Assembly: GCF_007559025.1 (NCBI RefSeq)
Contig: NZ_CP041765.1
Location: 2,662,679 to 2,726,678, forward strand
DNA length: 64,000 nucleotides
Reading direction: 5' to 3'
DNA from: Tomitella fengzijianii
Lineage (GTDB): Bacteria > Actinomycetota > Actinomycetes > Mycobacteriales > Mycobacteriaceae
Shown: positions 19,616 to 30,295 of the stretch, one piece after another
Layout of the letters: each line of letters begins with the position of its first letter
Position numbering within the stretch: the stretch's first letter is position 1
Program-made: the position numbers and the translations under genes
Notes under the pieces: generated by a model
Database searches by the model: none
Told to the model about the DNA's origin: nothing
The model's input: only the letters and a program-made list of their open reading frames with translations

Positions 19616-19750
19616 TGCCGCCGGCCGCACCACCCTCGCCCCCGGCCGGCGCGCCGCGACCATGCGCCCGTCGGCCCGCGGGTGTGATCTGACTCCCTGG
19701 ATGATGTGCAGGGGTTGCGCATCGGCCGCGGGGACGGAATCGTTCCCGGG

Positions 19751-21709
19751 ATGTCCGACTTCGTCGCGAGCATCACGGACTCGCTGGCCGGCATCGGCCC
19801 CGCCGGATACATCACGCTCGTCGTCGCCGTGAGCGTCGTATGCCAGTGGTTCGCCTGGCGCGTACGCATGCCGTCGATCCTGCTCATGCTGCTGGTGGGC
19901 TTCGGGCTCGGACAGATCGTCTCCGCCGAGGAGGTCCTGGGCCGCGACTTACTCTTCGACGGCATCAGCCTCACAGTCGGCATCATCCTGTTCGAGGGCA
20001 GCATGTCGCTGCGCCTCAAGCACGTCCAGGACCTGGGCCGTCCCGTATGGCGCCTGTGTTCGGTGACGGTGCTGGTGGCCTGGGTGCTCATCACGCTCGC
20101 GGCCTGGCTGATCGGCTTCGACATCAGGGTGGCGCTGCTGGTGGGGGCCATTCTGGTCGTGACAGGCCCCACCGTGATCGCGCCGATCCTGCGGACACTG
20201 CGCCCCACCCGGCGCGTGTCGTCGCTGCTGCGGTGGGAAGGCATCGTCGTCGACCCGATCGGCGCGGTCCTGGCGCTGCTGGTGTTCCAGGGGATCGTGA
20301 GCGGCGAGGGCGGGCAGGCCGCCTCGGCCGTGTTGATCGCGCTGGGCAAGACGCTGCTCATCGCCTTCGGCATCGCCCTGCTGATGGGCGTCGCCATCGA
20401 GTTCGTCATGCGGCGCAGGGCCGTCCCCGACTTCCTGCATGGCGTGTTCTTCCTGGCCGCTGCGATCACCGCGCTCGTGGCGTCCAACGCCCTGCAGCCG
20501 GAGTCGGGACTGCTGACCGTGACGATCCTCGGCATCTACCTGGGGAACCGGCCGGAACTGCACCTCGAGCACGTGGCCGAGTTCAAGGAACACCTGCAGA
20601 TCCTCTTCGTCGGCGCGCTGTTCATCGTGCTCGCCGGACGCATCAGCCCGCAGCAGATCATCGACGTCGCGCCGAAGGCGCTGATCTTCATCGCCGCCCT
20701 GGTACTCGTCGTGCGCCCGGTGAGCATCGCGATCGGCCTGATACGCACCAAGGTCACGCGCAACGAACGGATCCTCCTCGCTTGCATGGCGCCGCGCGGC
20801 GTCGTCGCCGCCGCGGTGACGAGCATCTTCGCGCTCGGACTCACGCAGTCGGCGGACGCGCTCTCGGCGAAGGCGGAGGCCGCCACGGGCGAAGACAAGC
20901 AGGCCCTCGCCACTCAGGCCGCCGACCTGCAACAGCTCGCGGGACAGGCCGCGGAGATGGTGCCCCTGGTCTTCGTCCTCATCGTGTGCACCGTGGCCAT
21001 CTACGGCCTGAGTATCGGCCGACTCGCCGAGCGGCTGGGTCTGGCGTCTGCGAACCCGCAGGGCGTCGTGTTCGTCGGCGTCAACCGCTGGGTGGTGGAC
21101 GCCGCCAGGCTGCTGCAGGACTCCGGCATCCCGGTGCTGGTGGTGGCCCGCAATTACGTGACGCTCTCCGGCGCACGCATGGCCGGCCTGCCCACCGTCA
21201 CCGCGAACATCCTGTCCGAATACGCGGTGAAGGACATGGACCTGTCCGGCATCGGCTACTTCATCGCCTGCACACCCGAGGACGAGACCAACGCCACCGC
21301 CGCCCGCGAGTTCTCCCACGTCTTCGGCGGCGCCAACACGTTCCAGTTGCACCGCGGAGCGAAGTCGACGGGCACCGGCAGCACCCGGCGCGACACCGCC
21401 GGACATCTCAGCGCCCGCTACGCCTTCGTCCCGCCGCTGTCGCGCGCGGAGCTCGACCGCCGGATGATGGCGGGCATGACAGTCAAGAGGATCGCGCTGA
21501 GCAGCGAGTACACCCTCACCGACTTCCGGCGGCAGTACGGCGACGACGCGGTGATCCTGTTCGTGCAGCGCGGCGGCGTCACCGCGGTGGCACACGAATC
21601 GACCAAGCTGCCCACGGCGGAGGGCACGCTGATCGCGATGGTCCCCGTGACCGAAGATGCGGACGCCGCGCGTCCGCCGTCGCCCCGGGCCCCGGCCGCC
21701 GACGGCTGA
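19751..21709 (+). CDS. Cation:proton antiporter (CPA family) with TrkA-N-like domain
   Basis: A 652-residue protein with about 12 transmembrane helices in residues 1-430, including the transport-core motif LVVTGPTVIAPILRTLRP and IVVDPIGAVLALLVFQ with the conserved Asp, followed by a cytoplasmic Rossmann-like domain (VFVGVNRWVVDAARLLQDSG, FIACTPEDETNATAARE) of the TrkA-N/RCK type. It probably exchanges Na+ or K+ for H+. ATG 19751 starts MSDFVASITD; an upstream GTG at 19706 would add 15 non-conserved residues. A heptad DNA repeat begins at its stop codon. Confidence 0.9.
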   Translation: MSDFVASITDSLAGIGPAGYITLVVAVSVVCQWFAWRVRMPSILLMLLVGFGLGQIVSAEEVLGRDLLFDGISLTVGIILFEGSMSLRLKHVQDLGRPVWRLCSVTVLVAWVLITLAAWLIGFDIRVALLVGAILVVTGPTVIAPILRTLRPTRRVSSLLRWEGIVVDPIGAVLALLVFQGIVSGEGGQAASAVLIALGKTLLIAFGIALLMGVAIEFVMRRRAVPDFLHGVFFLAAAITALVASNALQPESGLLTVTILGIYLGNRPELHLEHVAEFKEHLQILFVGALFIVLAGRISPQQIIDVAPKALIFIAALVLVVRPVSIAIGLIRTKVTRNERILLACMAPRGVVAAAVTSIFALGLTQSADALSAKAEAATGEDKQALATQAADLQQLAGQAAEMVPLVFVLIVCTVAIYGLSIGRLAERLGLASANPQGVVFVGVNRWVVDAARLLQDSGIPVLVVARNYVTLSGARMAGLPTVTANILSEYAVKDMDLSGIGYFIACTPEDETNATAAREFSHVFGGANTFQLHRGAKSTGTGSTRRDTAGHLSARYAFVPPLSRAELDRRMMAGMTVKRIALSSEYTLTDFRRQYGDDAVILFVQRGGVTAVAHESTKLPTAEGTLIAMVPVTEDADAARPPSPRAPAADG

Positions 21710-21738
21710 CGGCTGACGGCTGACGGCTGACGGCTGAT
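21704..21738. repeat. 7-bp tandem repeat at the antiporter stop codon
   Basis: Five consecutive copies of the heptamer ACGGCTG/GGCTGAC. The first copy contains the TGA stop of the antiporter gene and the rest are non-coding. Confidence 0.85.
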
Positions 21739-21753
21739 GCAGCCCCGGCATTC

Positions 21754-21816
21754 GCCGAGTTGGTGGTTCTCGGGTGCCGATCACGTGCTGCGGCACCGAA
21801 AAACCACCAACTCGGC
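21754..21816. terminator. Long imperfect hairpin between antiporter and glnE
   Basis: 26-bp inverted repeat (21754-21779 with 21791-21816) with three mismatches and an 11-nt loop, lying between two convergent genes. A run of five A on the right arm would give U residues on the minus-strand transcript. Confidence 0.75.
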
Positions 21817-21887
21817 GGGACGGGGCTCGGCGGGACGGGGCTCGGCGGGACGGGGCTCAGCGGGGCCGGGGCTCAGCGGGGCCGGGG
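21811..21887. repeat. 15/16-bp tandem repeats downstream of glnE
   Basis: Three exact copies of the 15-mer CTCGGCGGGACGGGG followed by two copies of a 16-bp variant CTCAGCGGGGCCGGGG, ending 2 bp before the glnE stop. The array overlaps the right arm of the hairpin. Confidence 0.85.
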
Positions 21888-21889
21888 CC

Positions 21890-24800
21890 TCAGCCGAAGA
21901 CCCGGTCCACCACCGCCCGGGCCCGGCGCGTCACCCGCAGGTAGTGGTCCAGGAACTCGCCCGCGTCGTCACCGCGCCATCCGGCCGCGTAGGCGACGGC
22001 GGCGAGCTGGTCGCCGGTACCCGGGATCTGGTCGCCCGGCTTGCCGCGGGCCAGCACGATGGCGTTGCGCGCCCGGGTGGCCAGCAGCCACGATTCGGTG
22101 AGCATGTGCACGTCCTCGTCCTCCAGCAGCCCGATTCTCCCGATCGCCTCGAGTGTCTCGAGCGTCGAGGTGCCGCGCAGCTCCGGGTTCTCGTGCGCGT
22201 GCTTGAGCTGCAGCAGCTGGACGGTCCACTCGATGTCGGCCAGGCCGCCGCGGCCGAGCTTGGTGTGGGTGGCCGGGTCCGCGCCCCGGGGCAACCGCTC
22301 GGAGTCCACCCGGGCCTTCATCCGACGGATCTGCAGCACGGTGTCCGCGTCGATGCCGCCCGGCGGATAGCGGAACTCGTCGATCATGTGCAGGAAGCGC
22401 ACGCCCAGGTCCGCGTCCCCGGTGACGGTGGTCGCGCGCAGCAGCGCCTGCACCTCCCACGGCTCCGCCCACTTGCGGTAGTAGGCCTGATAGGACGCGA
22501 GCGTCCGCACCAACGGGCCGCTGCGCCCCTCCGGCCGCAGGTCCGCGTCCACCTCCAGCGGCGGGTCGACGCTGGCCCGGCTCAACAGCGAGCGCACCCG
22601 GTCGGCGATCCCCGACGCCCACCGGACCGCCTCGGCATCCGACGGCGACGGCGTGCCGGGCTCGCCCCGAATGGGCTCGCAGACGAACAGCACGTCCGCG
22701 TCTGAGCCGTAGCCCAGCTCCCCACCGCCGAGCCGGCCCATGCCGATCACCGCGATGCGGGCGGGCGCGGGCCGACCGGTCTCGGCGGTGGCCGCGCGGA
22801 TCACCGAGGACAGCGCGGCCTCGAGCACCGACACCCATACGGACGACAGCGCGCGGCACACCTGCCGCACCTCGAGCATGCCCAGCACGTCGGCGGACGC
22901 CACCCGCGCCAGCTCTGCCCGGCGCAGCGACCGCGCCGCGGCAATGGCGCGCTCGGGGTCCCGGTGGCGCGCCGCCGACCTGATCAGCCCTTGCGACACC
23001 ACGGAGTAGTCCACGGCGAGCAGCTTCGGCCCCGACGCCCCGTCGGCGTACATGTGCACCACGTCGGGCGCGCGCAGCAACAGGTCCGGGATGTAGCGCG
23101 ACGAGCCGAGCACCAGCATGAGCCGCTTGGCCAGCGCCCCCTCGTCGCGCAGCGTCCGCAGGAACCACGGGTGGTCGGTCATCGCCTCGGACAGCGTGCG
23201 GTACGCCAGCAGGCCCGCGTCCGGATCGGGCGTCTCCCCCAGCCATTCGAGGAGGGTCGGCAGCATCAGCGACTGGATCCGGCCCTTCCGGGTGGCGCCC
23301 TTGGTCAGGGCCTTCAGGTGGCCCAGCGCGTTGCGCGGAGCCCGGTAGCCGAGCGCCGCCAGCTGGCGTTCGGCGGCCTGAGGGCTGAGCCGCAACGCGT
23401 CCGAATCGATCTGCGTGATCGATTCCAGCAGCGGACGGTAGAAGAGCTTGGCGTGCAGCCGGCGGATGTGCTGCGAGTGCCGGCGGATCTCGCGCTGCAG
23501 CTCATCCACCACGCCGCGGCGGGCCTCCGAGCGGACGTGCGCGGCACGCGCCAGCCAGCGCAGCGCCTCGGTGTCATCGGGGGGCGGCAGCATGTGCGTG
23601 CGCTGCAGGCGCTGCAGCTGCAGGCGGTGCTCCAGCAGCCGCAGGAACACGTACGACTCGGTGAGCTGCGCGGCGTCGCCCCGGCCGACGTATCCACCGG
23701 CGGACAGCTGCGCCAGTGCGTTGAGCGTGGACTTGGAGTGCAGCGTCTCGTCCGCGCGGCCGTGCACCATCTGCAGCAGCTGCACGGCGAACTCGACATC
23801 GCGCAGGCTCCCTGTGCCCAGCTTGATCTCGCGCGCGCGGACGTCCGCCGGCACCAGTTCCTCGACCCTGCGGCGCATCGCGCGCACCTCGGGCACGAAG
23901 TCCTCGCGCTGCGACGCCGTCCACACCATCGGCCCCACCGCCGCGGCGTACTCGCGTCCCAGGTCCATATCGCCCGCCGCGGGCCGCGCCTTGAGCAGCG
24001 CCTGGAACTCCCAGGTCTTCGCCCAGCGGCGGTAATAGGCCAGATGCGAATCGAGGGTCCGGACCAGCGCGCCCTGCTTCCCCTCCGGCCGCAGCCCGGC
24101 GTCGACCTCGAAGAACGCGCTGGAACCGATCCGGATCATCTCCCCGGCCAGGCGCGCGGTGAGCGCATCGGCCGGTTCTGCGACGAAGACCACGTCCACG
24201 TCGCTGACGTAGTTGAGCTCGCGGGCGCCGCACTTGCCCAGCGCCACCACCGCGAGCCGCGCCTCCACCGGCTCCTCGTGGGACACTGTCGCCACCGCCA
24301 CGGCGAGCGCCGCCGTGAGCGCGGCATCGGCAAGATCGGAGAGGTGCCTGCCCACGGCGCGGAATTCCAGGTCCGGCTCGTTCTCGATGGTCGGCGCGAG
24401 GTCCACCGCCGCCAGCAGCAGCAGGTGCTCCCGGTAGCGGGTACGCAGCGCCAACACGGCCTCCGGCCCGGTGACGCCCGCACGGTGCAGTCCGTGGTCG
24501 CCCTCGGGCACCGCGTCGACGGCGGAGAGCAGGTCCGCCTGGATCTCGTCGCGCCCGGGAAGCTCCGGCATCGACGCCAGGTGCCGCCAGGTGCCCGGGA
24601 AGTGCACCAGGTGGTCCCCCAGCGCGGTGGACGATCCGATCACCGCCAGCAGCCGCGCGCGCAGGCGGCTGTCCGCGTGCAGGGCCTCGTCCAGCGTGCC
24701 CCAGCCGCCGGGGCCGGATGCCACCGCCCCGTCCCCGCCCGGGGCCGCCTCGTCCGGCTGCTCGTCGAGAGCCTCCTTCATGCGCACCAGTGTGCGCAGC

Positions 24801-24958
24801 GCCAGCCCGGCGTCCGGCGCGCGCGAAAGCGCCCACAGCACGGATACGTCATCCGCGCCCGTCCAGCCCAGACCGGCCAGATCCTCGGCGGCATGCGCCT
24901 CCACCAGCCCGAGCCTGCCGGTTGAGGGGATGCGCCTCCGCGAAGTGCGCGCAGGCAT
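21890..24958 (-). CDS. glnE: Glutamine-synthetase adenylyltransferase/deadenylylase
   Basis: Bifunctional enzyme that adenylylates (inactivates) and deadenylylates GlnA1 at its conserved tyrosine. The 1022-residue product has two nucleotidyltransferase domains: AT-N with [21 protein letters not shown], and AT-C with [21 protein letters not shown]. The DxD metal sites are intact in both. ATG 24958 ([11 protein letters not shown]) lies 2 bp after the glnA2 stop; GTG 24964 overlapping that stop is an alternative, and the frame open further upstream runs through glnA2 and is not real. Co-transcribed with glnA2. Confidence 0.95.
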   Translation of the reverse strand: MPARTSRRRIPSTGRLGLVEAHAAEDLAGLGWTGADDVSVLWALSRAPDAGLALRTLVRMKEALDEQPDEAAPGGDGAVASGPGGWGTLDEALHADSRLRARLLAVIGSSTALGDHLVHFPGTWRHLASMPELPGRDEIQADLLSAVDAVPEGDHGLHRAGVTGPEAVLALRTRYREHLLLLAAVDLAPTIENEPDLEFRAVGRHLSDLADAALTAALAVAVATVSHEEPVEARLAVVALGKCGARELNYVSDVDVVFVAEPADALTARLAGEMIRIGSSAFFEVDAGLRPEGKQGALVRTLDSHLAYYRRWAKTWEFQALLKARPAAGDMDLGREYAAAVGPMVWTASQREDFVPEVRAMRRRVEELVPADVRAREIKLGTGSLRDVEFAVQLLQMVHGRADETLHSKSTLNALAQLSAGGYVGRGDAAQLTESYVFLRLLEHRLQLQRLQRTHMLPPPDDTEALRWLARAAHVRSEARRGVVDELQREIRRHSQHIRRLHAKLFYRPLLESITQIDSDALRLSPQAAERQLAALGYRAPRNALGHLKALTKGATRKGRIQSLMLPTLLEWLGETPDPDAGLLAYRTLSEAMTDHPWFLRTLRDEGALAKRLMLVLGSSRYIPDLLLRAPDVVHMYADGASGPKLLAVDYSVVSQGLIRSAARHRDPERAIAAARSLRRAELARVASADVLGMLEVRQVCRALSSVWVSVLEAALSSVIRAATAETGRPAPARIAVIGMGRLGGGELGYGSDADVLFVCEPIRGEPGTPSPSDAEAVRWASGIADRVRSLLSRASVDPPLEVDADLRPEGRSGPLVRTLASYQAYYRKWAEPWEVQALLRATTVTGDADLGVRFLHMIDEFRYPPGGIDADTVLQIRRMKARVDSERLPRGADPATHTKLGRGGLADIEWTVQLLQLKHAHENPELRGTSTLETLEAIGRIGLLEDEDVHMLTESWLLATRARNAIVLARGKPGDQIPGTGDQLAAVAYAAGWRGDDAGEFLDHYLRVTRRARAVVDRVFG

Positions 24959-24960
24959 CG

Positions 24961-26301
24961 TCACAACCCCAGGTAGTTGGCGATCTCGAACTGCGTGACC
25001 TGGCCCCGGTAGTCCGCCCACTCCTGCCGTTTGTTGCGCAGGAAGAAATCGAAGACGTGCTCGCCCAGCGCCTCGGCCACCAGCTCGGAGCCCTCCATCG
25101 CCTTCAGGGCGTCGCCGAGGCTCGTCGGCAGCTCCCGGTAGCCCATGGCGCGGCGCTCGCCCGGCGTCAGCGACCACACGTCGTCCTCAGCCTCCGGCGG
25201 CAGCTCGTATCCGCCCTCGATGCCCTTGAGCCCGGCGGCGATGAGCACTGCGAACGTCAGGTACGGGTTGCACGCCGAGTCCGGGTTGCGCACCTCCACG
25301 CGCCGGGACGACGACTTGTTCGGCGTGTACAGCGGAAGCCGCACCAGCGCCGAGCGGTTCGCCCGCCCCCACGACGCGGCCGTGGGGGCCTCACCGCCGT
25401 GGATGAGACGCTTGTAGGAGTTCACCCACTGGTTGGTGACCGCGCTGATCTCGTGCGCGTGCTCGATGATCCCCGCCACGAACGATCGCGCGGTGGCCGA
25501 CAGCTGCATCGGGTCGTCGTCGTCGTGGAACGCGTTGTTCTCCCCTTCGAACAGGCTCATGTGCGTGTGCATCGCCGAGCCCGCGTACTCGCTGAACGGC
25601 TTGGGCATGAAGGTGGCCCGCACGCCCTCCTGCAACGCCACCTGCTTGACCAGGTACCGGAACGTCATCACGTTGTCCGCCATCGACAGGGCGTCCGCGT
25701 AGCGCAGGTCGATCTCCTGCTGGCCCGGCGCGGCCTCGTGGTGGCTGAACTCCACCGAGATCCCCATCGACTCGAGCGCGTCGATGGTGTGCCGCCGGAA
25801 GTTGGGCGCCTGGTTGTGCACGGCCTGGTCGAAGTACCCGCCCCGGTCCGCCGGGGTGGGGCGCCCGGACTCGTCCAGACCGGCCTCCAGCAGGAAGAAC
25901 TCGATCTCCGGGTGCACGTAGCAGGTGAAACCCGCATCACCGGCCTTGCCCAACTGCCGCCGCAGCACGTGGCGAGGGTCCGACCACGAGGGCGACCCGC
26001 CGGGCATGAGGATGTCGCAGAACATGCGCGCGGTGGGCTGGCGTCCGTCGTCGGAGACCCATGGCAGCACCTGGAACGTCGACGGATCCGGCATCGCGAC
26101 CATGTCCGCCTCGGACACGCGCGAGAACCCTTCCACCGCGGAGCCGTCGAAGCCGATCCCCTCGGCGAACGCCCCTTCCAACTCGGCCGGGGCGATCGCG
26201 ACCGACTTGAGGTAGCCGAGGACGTCGGTGAACCACAACCGGACGAACCTGATGTCCCGCTCCTCGAGCGTGCGCAGCACGAATTCCATCTGACGATCCA
26301 T
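24961..26301 (-). CDS. glnA2: Glutamine synthetase type I, GlnA2 paralogue
   Basis: A 446-residue GS-like enzyme beginning [20 protein letters not shown], the exact length expected for mycobacterial GlnA2. It has [21 protein letters not shown], the catalytic Glu motif [46 protein letters not shown] and NRSALVRLP. It lacks the NLYDLPPEE adenylylation loop of GlnA1 ([11 protein letters not shown] instead), so GlnE probably does not modify it. Start ATG 26301; an in-frame ATG at 26319 would add six residues. Divergent from panB and directly upstream of glnE. Confidence 0.95.
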   Translation of the reverse strand: MDRQMEFVLRTLEERDIRFVRLWFTDVLGYLKSVAIAPAELEGAFAEGIGFDGSAVEGFSRVSEADMVAMPDPSTFQVLPWVSDDGRQPTARMFCDILMPGGSPSWSDPRHVLRRQLGKAGDAGFTCYVHPEIEFFLLEAGLDESGRPTPADRGGYFDQAVHNQAPNFRRHTIDALESMGISVEFSHHEAAPGQQEIDLRYADALSMADNVMTFRYLVKQVALQEGVRATFMPKPFSEYAGSAMHTHMSLFEGENNAFHDDDDPMQLSATARSFVAGIIEHAHEISAVTNQWVNSYKRLIHGGEAPTAASWGRANRSALVRLPLYTPNKSSSRRVEVRNPDSACNPYLTFAVLIAAGLKGIEGGYELPPEAEDDVWSLTPGERRAMGYRELPTSLGDALKAMEGSELVAEALGEHVFDFFLRNKRQEWADYRGQVTQFEIANYLGL

Positions 26302-26491
26302 ACGCACGACCCTATTCATTCGCCCGCGGCGGTGCGCGGGAACGTCCCCCGGCCGTCCGGGCGCGCCGCCGGTGAGATGGGTCACGGGTGCATGGATGCG
26401 GGGCGGCGGCGATGGCAGACTCATCCCCGTCACCACCTTGGGAACCCGGGGACCCTGCAGCAGGGCCTCGAGGCTGAGAAAGGGATCAACG

Positions 26492-27340
26492 ATGACCGAT
26501 ACATCCCCGTACGGCTCCGCGCCCGCGGGCGGCCAGACCGCCCGCAGGCCGGTCATCCGCACCCACCACCTGCAGAAGTGGAAGCAGGAGGCGAAGCGGT
26601 GGGGCATGCTCACCGCGTACGACTACTCCACCGCACGGATCTTCGACGACGCCGGGATCCCCGTCCTGCTCGTCGGCGATTCCGCTGCCAACGTCGTCTA
26701 CGGATACGACACCACGTTGCCGGTGTCCACCGACGAACTGCTGCCCCTCGTCCGCGGTGTGGTGCGCGGCGCGCCGCATGCACTCGTGGTGGCGGACCTG
26801 CCGTTCGGCGCCTACGAGGCGTCCGACGCGCAGGCTCTCGACACTGCCGCACGCTTCTGCAAGGAGGGGCTGGCCCACGCCGTCAAGCTCGAGGGCGGGG
26901 TGCGGGTGTCTTCGCAGATCACGGCCCTGTCCCAGGCGGGCATCCCGGTGATGGCGCACATCGGGTTCACGCCGCAGAGCGTCAACGGCCTCGGCGGGTT
27001 CCGCGTGCAGGGCCGCGGAGATGCAGCGCAGCAACTCATCGACGACGCGATCGCAGTCCAGGACGCCGGCGCTTTCTCCGTGGTCATGGAGATGGTGCCC
27101 GCCGACGTCGCCGCCGAGGTCACCGCCACGCTGTCGATCCCCACCGTGGGGATCGGCGCGGGCGCGCAGTGCGACGGGCAGGTGCTGGTGTGGCAGGACA
27201 TGGCCGGCTACACCTCCGGGAAGACCGCCAAGTTCGTGCGGCGTTTCGGCGAGGTCGGCTCCGAGCTGGGCGACGCCGCCCGCGCCTACGCGGCCGCGGT
27301 CGAGGACGGATCCTTCCCGGCGGCCGAGCACTCGTTCTGA
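26492..27340 (+). CDS. panB: 3-methyl-2-oxobutanoate hydroxymethyltransferase
   Basis: First committed enzyme of pantothenate synthesis: adds a hydroxymethyl from methylene-THF to 2-oxoisovalerate. The 282-residue protein has [26 protein letters not shown] (Mg-binding Asp), [17 protein letters not shown] (catalytic Lys), [22 protein letters not shown] and EMVPADVA, with TVGIGAG near the C-terminus. ATG 26492 has GAAAGGG upstream; the preceding open frame lacks family similarity. Divergent from glnA2, as in other Mycobacteriales. Confidence 0.96.
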   Translation: MTDTSPYGSAPAGGQTARRPVIRTHHLQKWKQEAKRWGMLTAYDYSTARIFDDAGIPVLLVGDSAANVVYGYDTTLPVSTDELLPLVRGVVRGAPHALVVADLPFGAYEASDAQALDTAARFCKEGLAHAVKLEGGVRVSSQITALSQAGIPVMAHIGFTPQSVNGLGGFRVQGRGDAAQQLIDDAIAVQDAGAFSVVMEMVPADVAAEVTATLSIPTVGIGAGAQCDGQVLVWQDMAGYTSGKTAKFVRRFGEVGSELGDAARAYAAAVEDGSFPAAEHSF

Positions 27341-27368
27341 TCGGACCGCCGAACCCGGGTTCCCGCGT

Positions 27369-27387
27369 CCCGCGCCGGGGGCGCGGG
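27369..27387 (+). terminator. Possible hairpin after panB
   Basis: 8-bp GC-only stem CCCGCGCC/GGCGCGGG with a 3-nt loop, about 30 bp after the panB stop. Such stems arise easily in this GC content, so support is modest. Confidence 0.35.
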
Positions 27388-27483
27388 CGCCGGCGTTTCC
27401 GTATCCTCGGCCTGGCACGAGTTCCGGGCGCACCGCGAGGATGCGCCGGGCGCAGTCGCAACCGACCACGGAGGAACGTGAGC

Positions 27484-28005
27484 ATGAGCTCGACCACCAC
27501 CCGGCGACCGGCCGCCGACCGTTCCGGCCCGGCCCGGCTCCCGGGGCTGCGCCGCGCACTGCCCGCGGCCGTCGCCTGCACTGCGGCGGCGGCCGTCCTG
27601 GCCGGGTGCTCGGCGTCCGGGCAGTCCGACTCCGCCACCAAGAACGCGGCCGACACCACCGTCACCGCATCACCCGGCGCCTCCCCCGCCGCACCCGACA
27701 CCGGCTCGGCCGAGGCTGCGGGCGAGCTTCCCGCGGGCATCACCCCCGCCGCGGCCGAGGCGCTCTGCACCAGCCTCGGCGACCAGCTGCAGTCGATGCG
27801 CACCTACACGATCACCCCCGGCAAGGTGACGCTCAACGGCGTGGTCGTCACGTGGGCGGCGCAGAACGGCGTCAACCTGGTGGATCTGGCGCAGAATCGG
27901 GGCAAGATCGACCAGACCCTCACCGTCAGCTGCCCCGACGTGCACGACGGGGTGACGAGCGCGCTCGAGGTGCCCGACGTCGCCTCGGCACTGGTGGGCT
28001 TCTAG
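27484..28005 (+). CDS. Putative lipoprotein of unknown function
   Basis: A 173-residue product with an Arg-rich N-terminus, hydrophobic segment and lipobox VLAGC near residue 40, followed by a Ser/Thr/Ala/Pro-rich linker and a small folded domain with two cysteines (ALCTSLG and TVSCPD). ATG 27484 has GGAGG 9 nt upstream; GTG 27478 is too close to that site. It lies between panB and the convergent SPOR-like gene. No named family is recognised; the pattern fits the many small secreted mycobacterial lipoproteins. Confidence 0.75.
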   Translation: MSSTTTRRPAADRSGPARLPGLRRALPAAVACTAAAAVLAGCSASGQSDSATKNAADTTVTASPGASPAAPDTGSAEAAGELPAGITPAAAEALCTSLGDQLQSMRTYTITPGKVTLNGVVVTWAAQNGVNLVDLAQNRGKIDQTLTVSCPDVHDGVTSALEVPDVASALVGF

Positions 28006-28036
28006 CGCCAGGCGGGGTGCGGTCCCTGCCGCGCCC

Positions 28037-28216
28037 TCAGCCGTTCTCCCACTTGTCGTCGGCCGAATCGGCCTGCGCGTTGCGCGCCTTCGCAATCTCG
28101 AGGGCCTGACGCGCGGTGGCCTCGTCCGGGTAGGGGCCCATCCGGTTCAGGGCGCGCGCGTCCTTGCCCCGGTGCACGGTGTGATCGTCCAGGCTGAAGT
28201 ACCACTCGTCGCTCAT
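28037..28216 (-). CDS. Small SPOR-like protein
   Basis: A 59-residue cytoplasmic protein beginning MSDEWYFSLDDHTVHRGK, with KDARALNRMGPYPDEATARQAL resembling the repeat of the SPOR peptidoglycan-binding domain. Short proteins of this kind are common in actinobacteria, but no function is established. ATG 28216. It converges with the lipoprotein gene and is divergent from the broken mazF-like gene 18 bp away, so a common promoter region may once have served both. Confidence 0.75.
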   Translation of the reverse strand: MSDEWYFSLDDHTVHRGKDARALNRMGPYPDEATARQALEIAKARNAQADSADDKWENG

Positions 28217-28234
28217 GGGCCCATTGTCCCCGCA

Positions 28235-28569
28235 ATGCGGCCCCGGCGCGCGCCGATCGCCACGGACACGCCGCGAGCGGGCGCGAGCAATCCGGCCGCC
28301 GCCCGGTACTCGTGGTGGCGGGCGATCTCCACCTCGCGCAGGCGAACACCCTCGCCATCGTCCTGCCGGCCACGACGGTCGATCGCGGATGGCCGAACCA
28401 CATACTCCTGCGCGGCCCGCGTCTCGCGCTGACGAGACCGACGTTCGCGATGACCGAGCAGCCGCGCACCGTGATCCGCAAGCGCCTGGTCGGCACCATC
28501 GGGACTGTTGACGCGGCGACCATGCACGCGGTGGACCGCTGGATGCGGGACTTCCTCGCGCTGCCCTGA
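28235..28569 (+). pseudogene. mazF/pemK-like toxin gene with a frameshift
   Basis: From about 28282 one frame encodes GREQSGRRPVLVVAGDLH, PATTVDRGWPNHILL, RPTFAMTEQPRTV and AVDRWMRDFLAL, the MazF/PemK endoribonuclease pattern. This frame has no ATG/GTG/TTG upstream of the conserved GREQSGRRP; its first start codon is GTG 28312, inside the fold. A neighbouring frame starting at ATG 28235 (MRPRRAPIATDTPRAG) supplies a plausible N-terminus and joins if one base is restored near 28282. I therefore read it as a mazF-like gene inactivated by a 1-nt deletion (or a sequencing error). No antitoxin gene is adjacent. Confidence 0.6.
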
Positions 28570-28617
28570 CGCTGGCGCCCGCGCCGCGGGTGTGTCGGAG
28601 GCCGGTGAGGAACAGGG

Positions 28618-29069
<452 letters not shown>

Positions 29070-29116
29070 CACGGGCAACGATACGTGGCGCGGCACGGCG
29101 GCGTCCGCCCGCCCGG

Positions 29117-30268
29117 TCAACCCAGGTGGGCGGTGTCGTTGACCAGGCGCACCGACGATCCGCCGTCCGGGTAGAACTCGGCCACGCTGAGCGAGGCCAG
29201 ATCAAGGTGCAGCTTGTAGAGCAGCGGGTATCCCACGTCGAGCGCCGCCCGCAGCACGAGCTTGATGGGGGTGACGTGCGAGACGACCAGCACCGTCCCG
29301 CCGGGGTGCTCCGCAGCCACGCGTGCGCGCGCCCGCGCCACCCTGTCCGCCACCGCCGTGAAGCTCTCCCCCTGCGGCGGAGCCACTGTGGGATCGCCCA
29401 GCCACTGCGCGTGCAGCTCCGGGTACTGCTGCGCGGCCTCCCGGAAGGTCAGCCCCTCCCAGGCGCCGAAGTCGGTTTCGATCAGGTCGTCGTCGACCCG
29501 CACCGGAACCCCCAGCGACGCTGCGGCCGCCTCCGCGGTGGCGCGTGCGCGCGCGAGAGGCGACGACACCACGGCGTCGATGCCGCCCCGCGCACCGATG
29601 CGCCGGGCCGCCGCGGCCGCCTGCGCGAGGCCGGTCTCGGTCAACGGGGCGTCGCCGCGGCCGGAATAGCGCCGCTCCACCGACAGCGCGGTCTGCCCGT
29701 GCCGCAGCAGCACCAGCCGGCACGGGTCGCCGGTGGCACCTGTCCACCCCGGCGCGGGCCGGGCCGCCGCGGCCGGCGCCGCACGCACCGTGTCCGCCGT
29801 CGTCGTCGCGCTCGCGGCCTGCCCGGCGCCGTCGTCCGACGCCCCGGCCTGTCCCCGGGTCCCGTCCATCGCCTCGTTGGCGAGGCGGTCGGCGTGCCCG
29901 TTCTGCGCGCGCGGAATCCAGGTGTAGGATACCTCGCCCAGCTGCGTCGCAGCCTTCCGCGCCCGGTCGGCGAGCGGAATCATGTCCGGGTGCTTGACCT
30001 TCCACCGGCCGGACATCTGCTCGACCACGAGCTTGGAATCCATGCGCACCGCCGCCGACGTGGCACCCTGGGCCGCGGCCGCCTCCAGCCCGGCGATCAG
30101 CCCGCGGTACTCGGCCACGTTGTTGGTGGCATGCCCGATGGCCTCCGCACGCTCAGCGAGCACAGCGCGTTCGTCCGGATAGCCGGACGCGGCGAGCACC
30201 ACCGCCCCGTAGCCGGCCACGCCGGGATTGCCGCGCGAGCCGCCGTCGGCCTCCACGATCACCTTCAC
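29117..30268 (-). CDS. Bifunctional RNase HI / acid phosphatase
   Basis: A 383-residue fusion matching Rv2228c of M. tuberculosis. Residues 1-140 are RNase HI: VIVEADGGSRGNPG (first Asp), NNVAEYRGL (Glu), VRMDSKLVVEQM (Asp) and GHADRLANEAM (Asp), so all four carboxylates are present. An Ala-rich linker leads to a histidine phosphatase domain (about 185-383) with VLLRHGQTALS, ETDFGAWEGLTF and VVSHVTPIK. RNase H removes RNA in RNA:DNA hybrids; in mycobacterial homologues the second domain has alpha-ribazole-phosphatase (CobC) activity. GTG 30268; 27 bp after the zinc-ribbon gene, so probably co-transcribed. Confidence 0.95.
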   Translation of the reverse strand: MKVIVEADGGSRGNPGVAGYGAVVLAASGYPDERAVLAERAEAIGHATNNVAEYRGLIAGLEAAAAQGATSAAVRMDSKLVVEQMSGRWKVKHPDMIPLADRARKAATQLGEVSYTWIPRAQNGHADRLANEAMDGTRGQAGASDDGAGQAASATTTADTVRAAPAAAARPAPGWTGATGDPCRLVLLRHGQTALSVERRYSGRGDAPLTETGLAQAAAAARRIGARGGIDAVVSSPLARARATAEAAAASLGVPVRVDDDLIETDFGAWEGLTFREAAQQYPELHAQWLGDPTVAPPQGESFTAVADRVARARARVAAEHPGGTVLVVSHVTPIKLVLRAALDVGYPLLYKLHLDLASLSVAEFYPDGGSSVRLVNDTAHLG

Positions 30269-30295
30269 CGCACCGGCCCCTTCCGTGAGATTCCG

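Noticed and set aside
24964-25177. N-terminal extension of glnE into glnA2
   Set aside because: It is the other frame of glnA2; glnE similarity begins after 24958.
26461-26495. CTGAGA followed by AAGGG just before panB, reminiscent of a TPP riboswitch core
   Set aside because: The other conserved TPP elements (GGGGTGC arm and GAACCTGATC) are missing and panB is not a thiamine gene.
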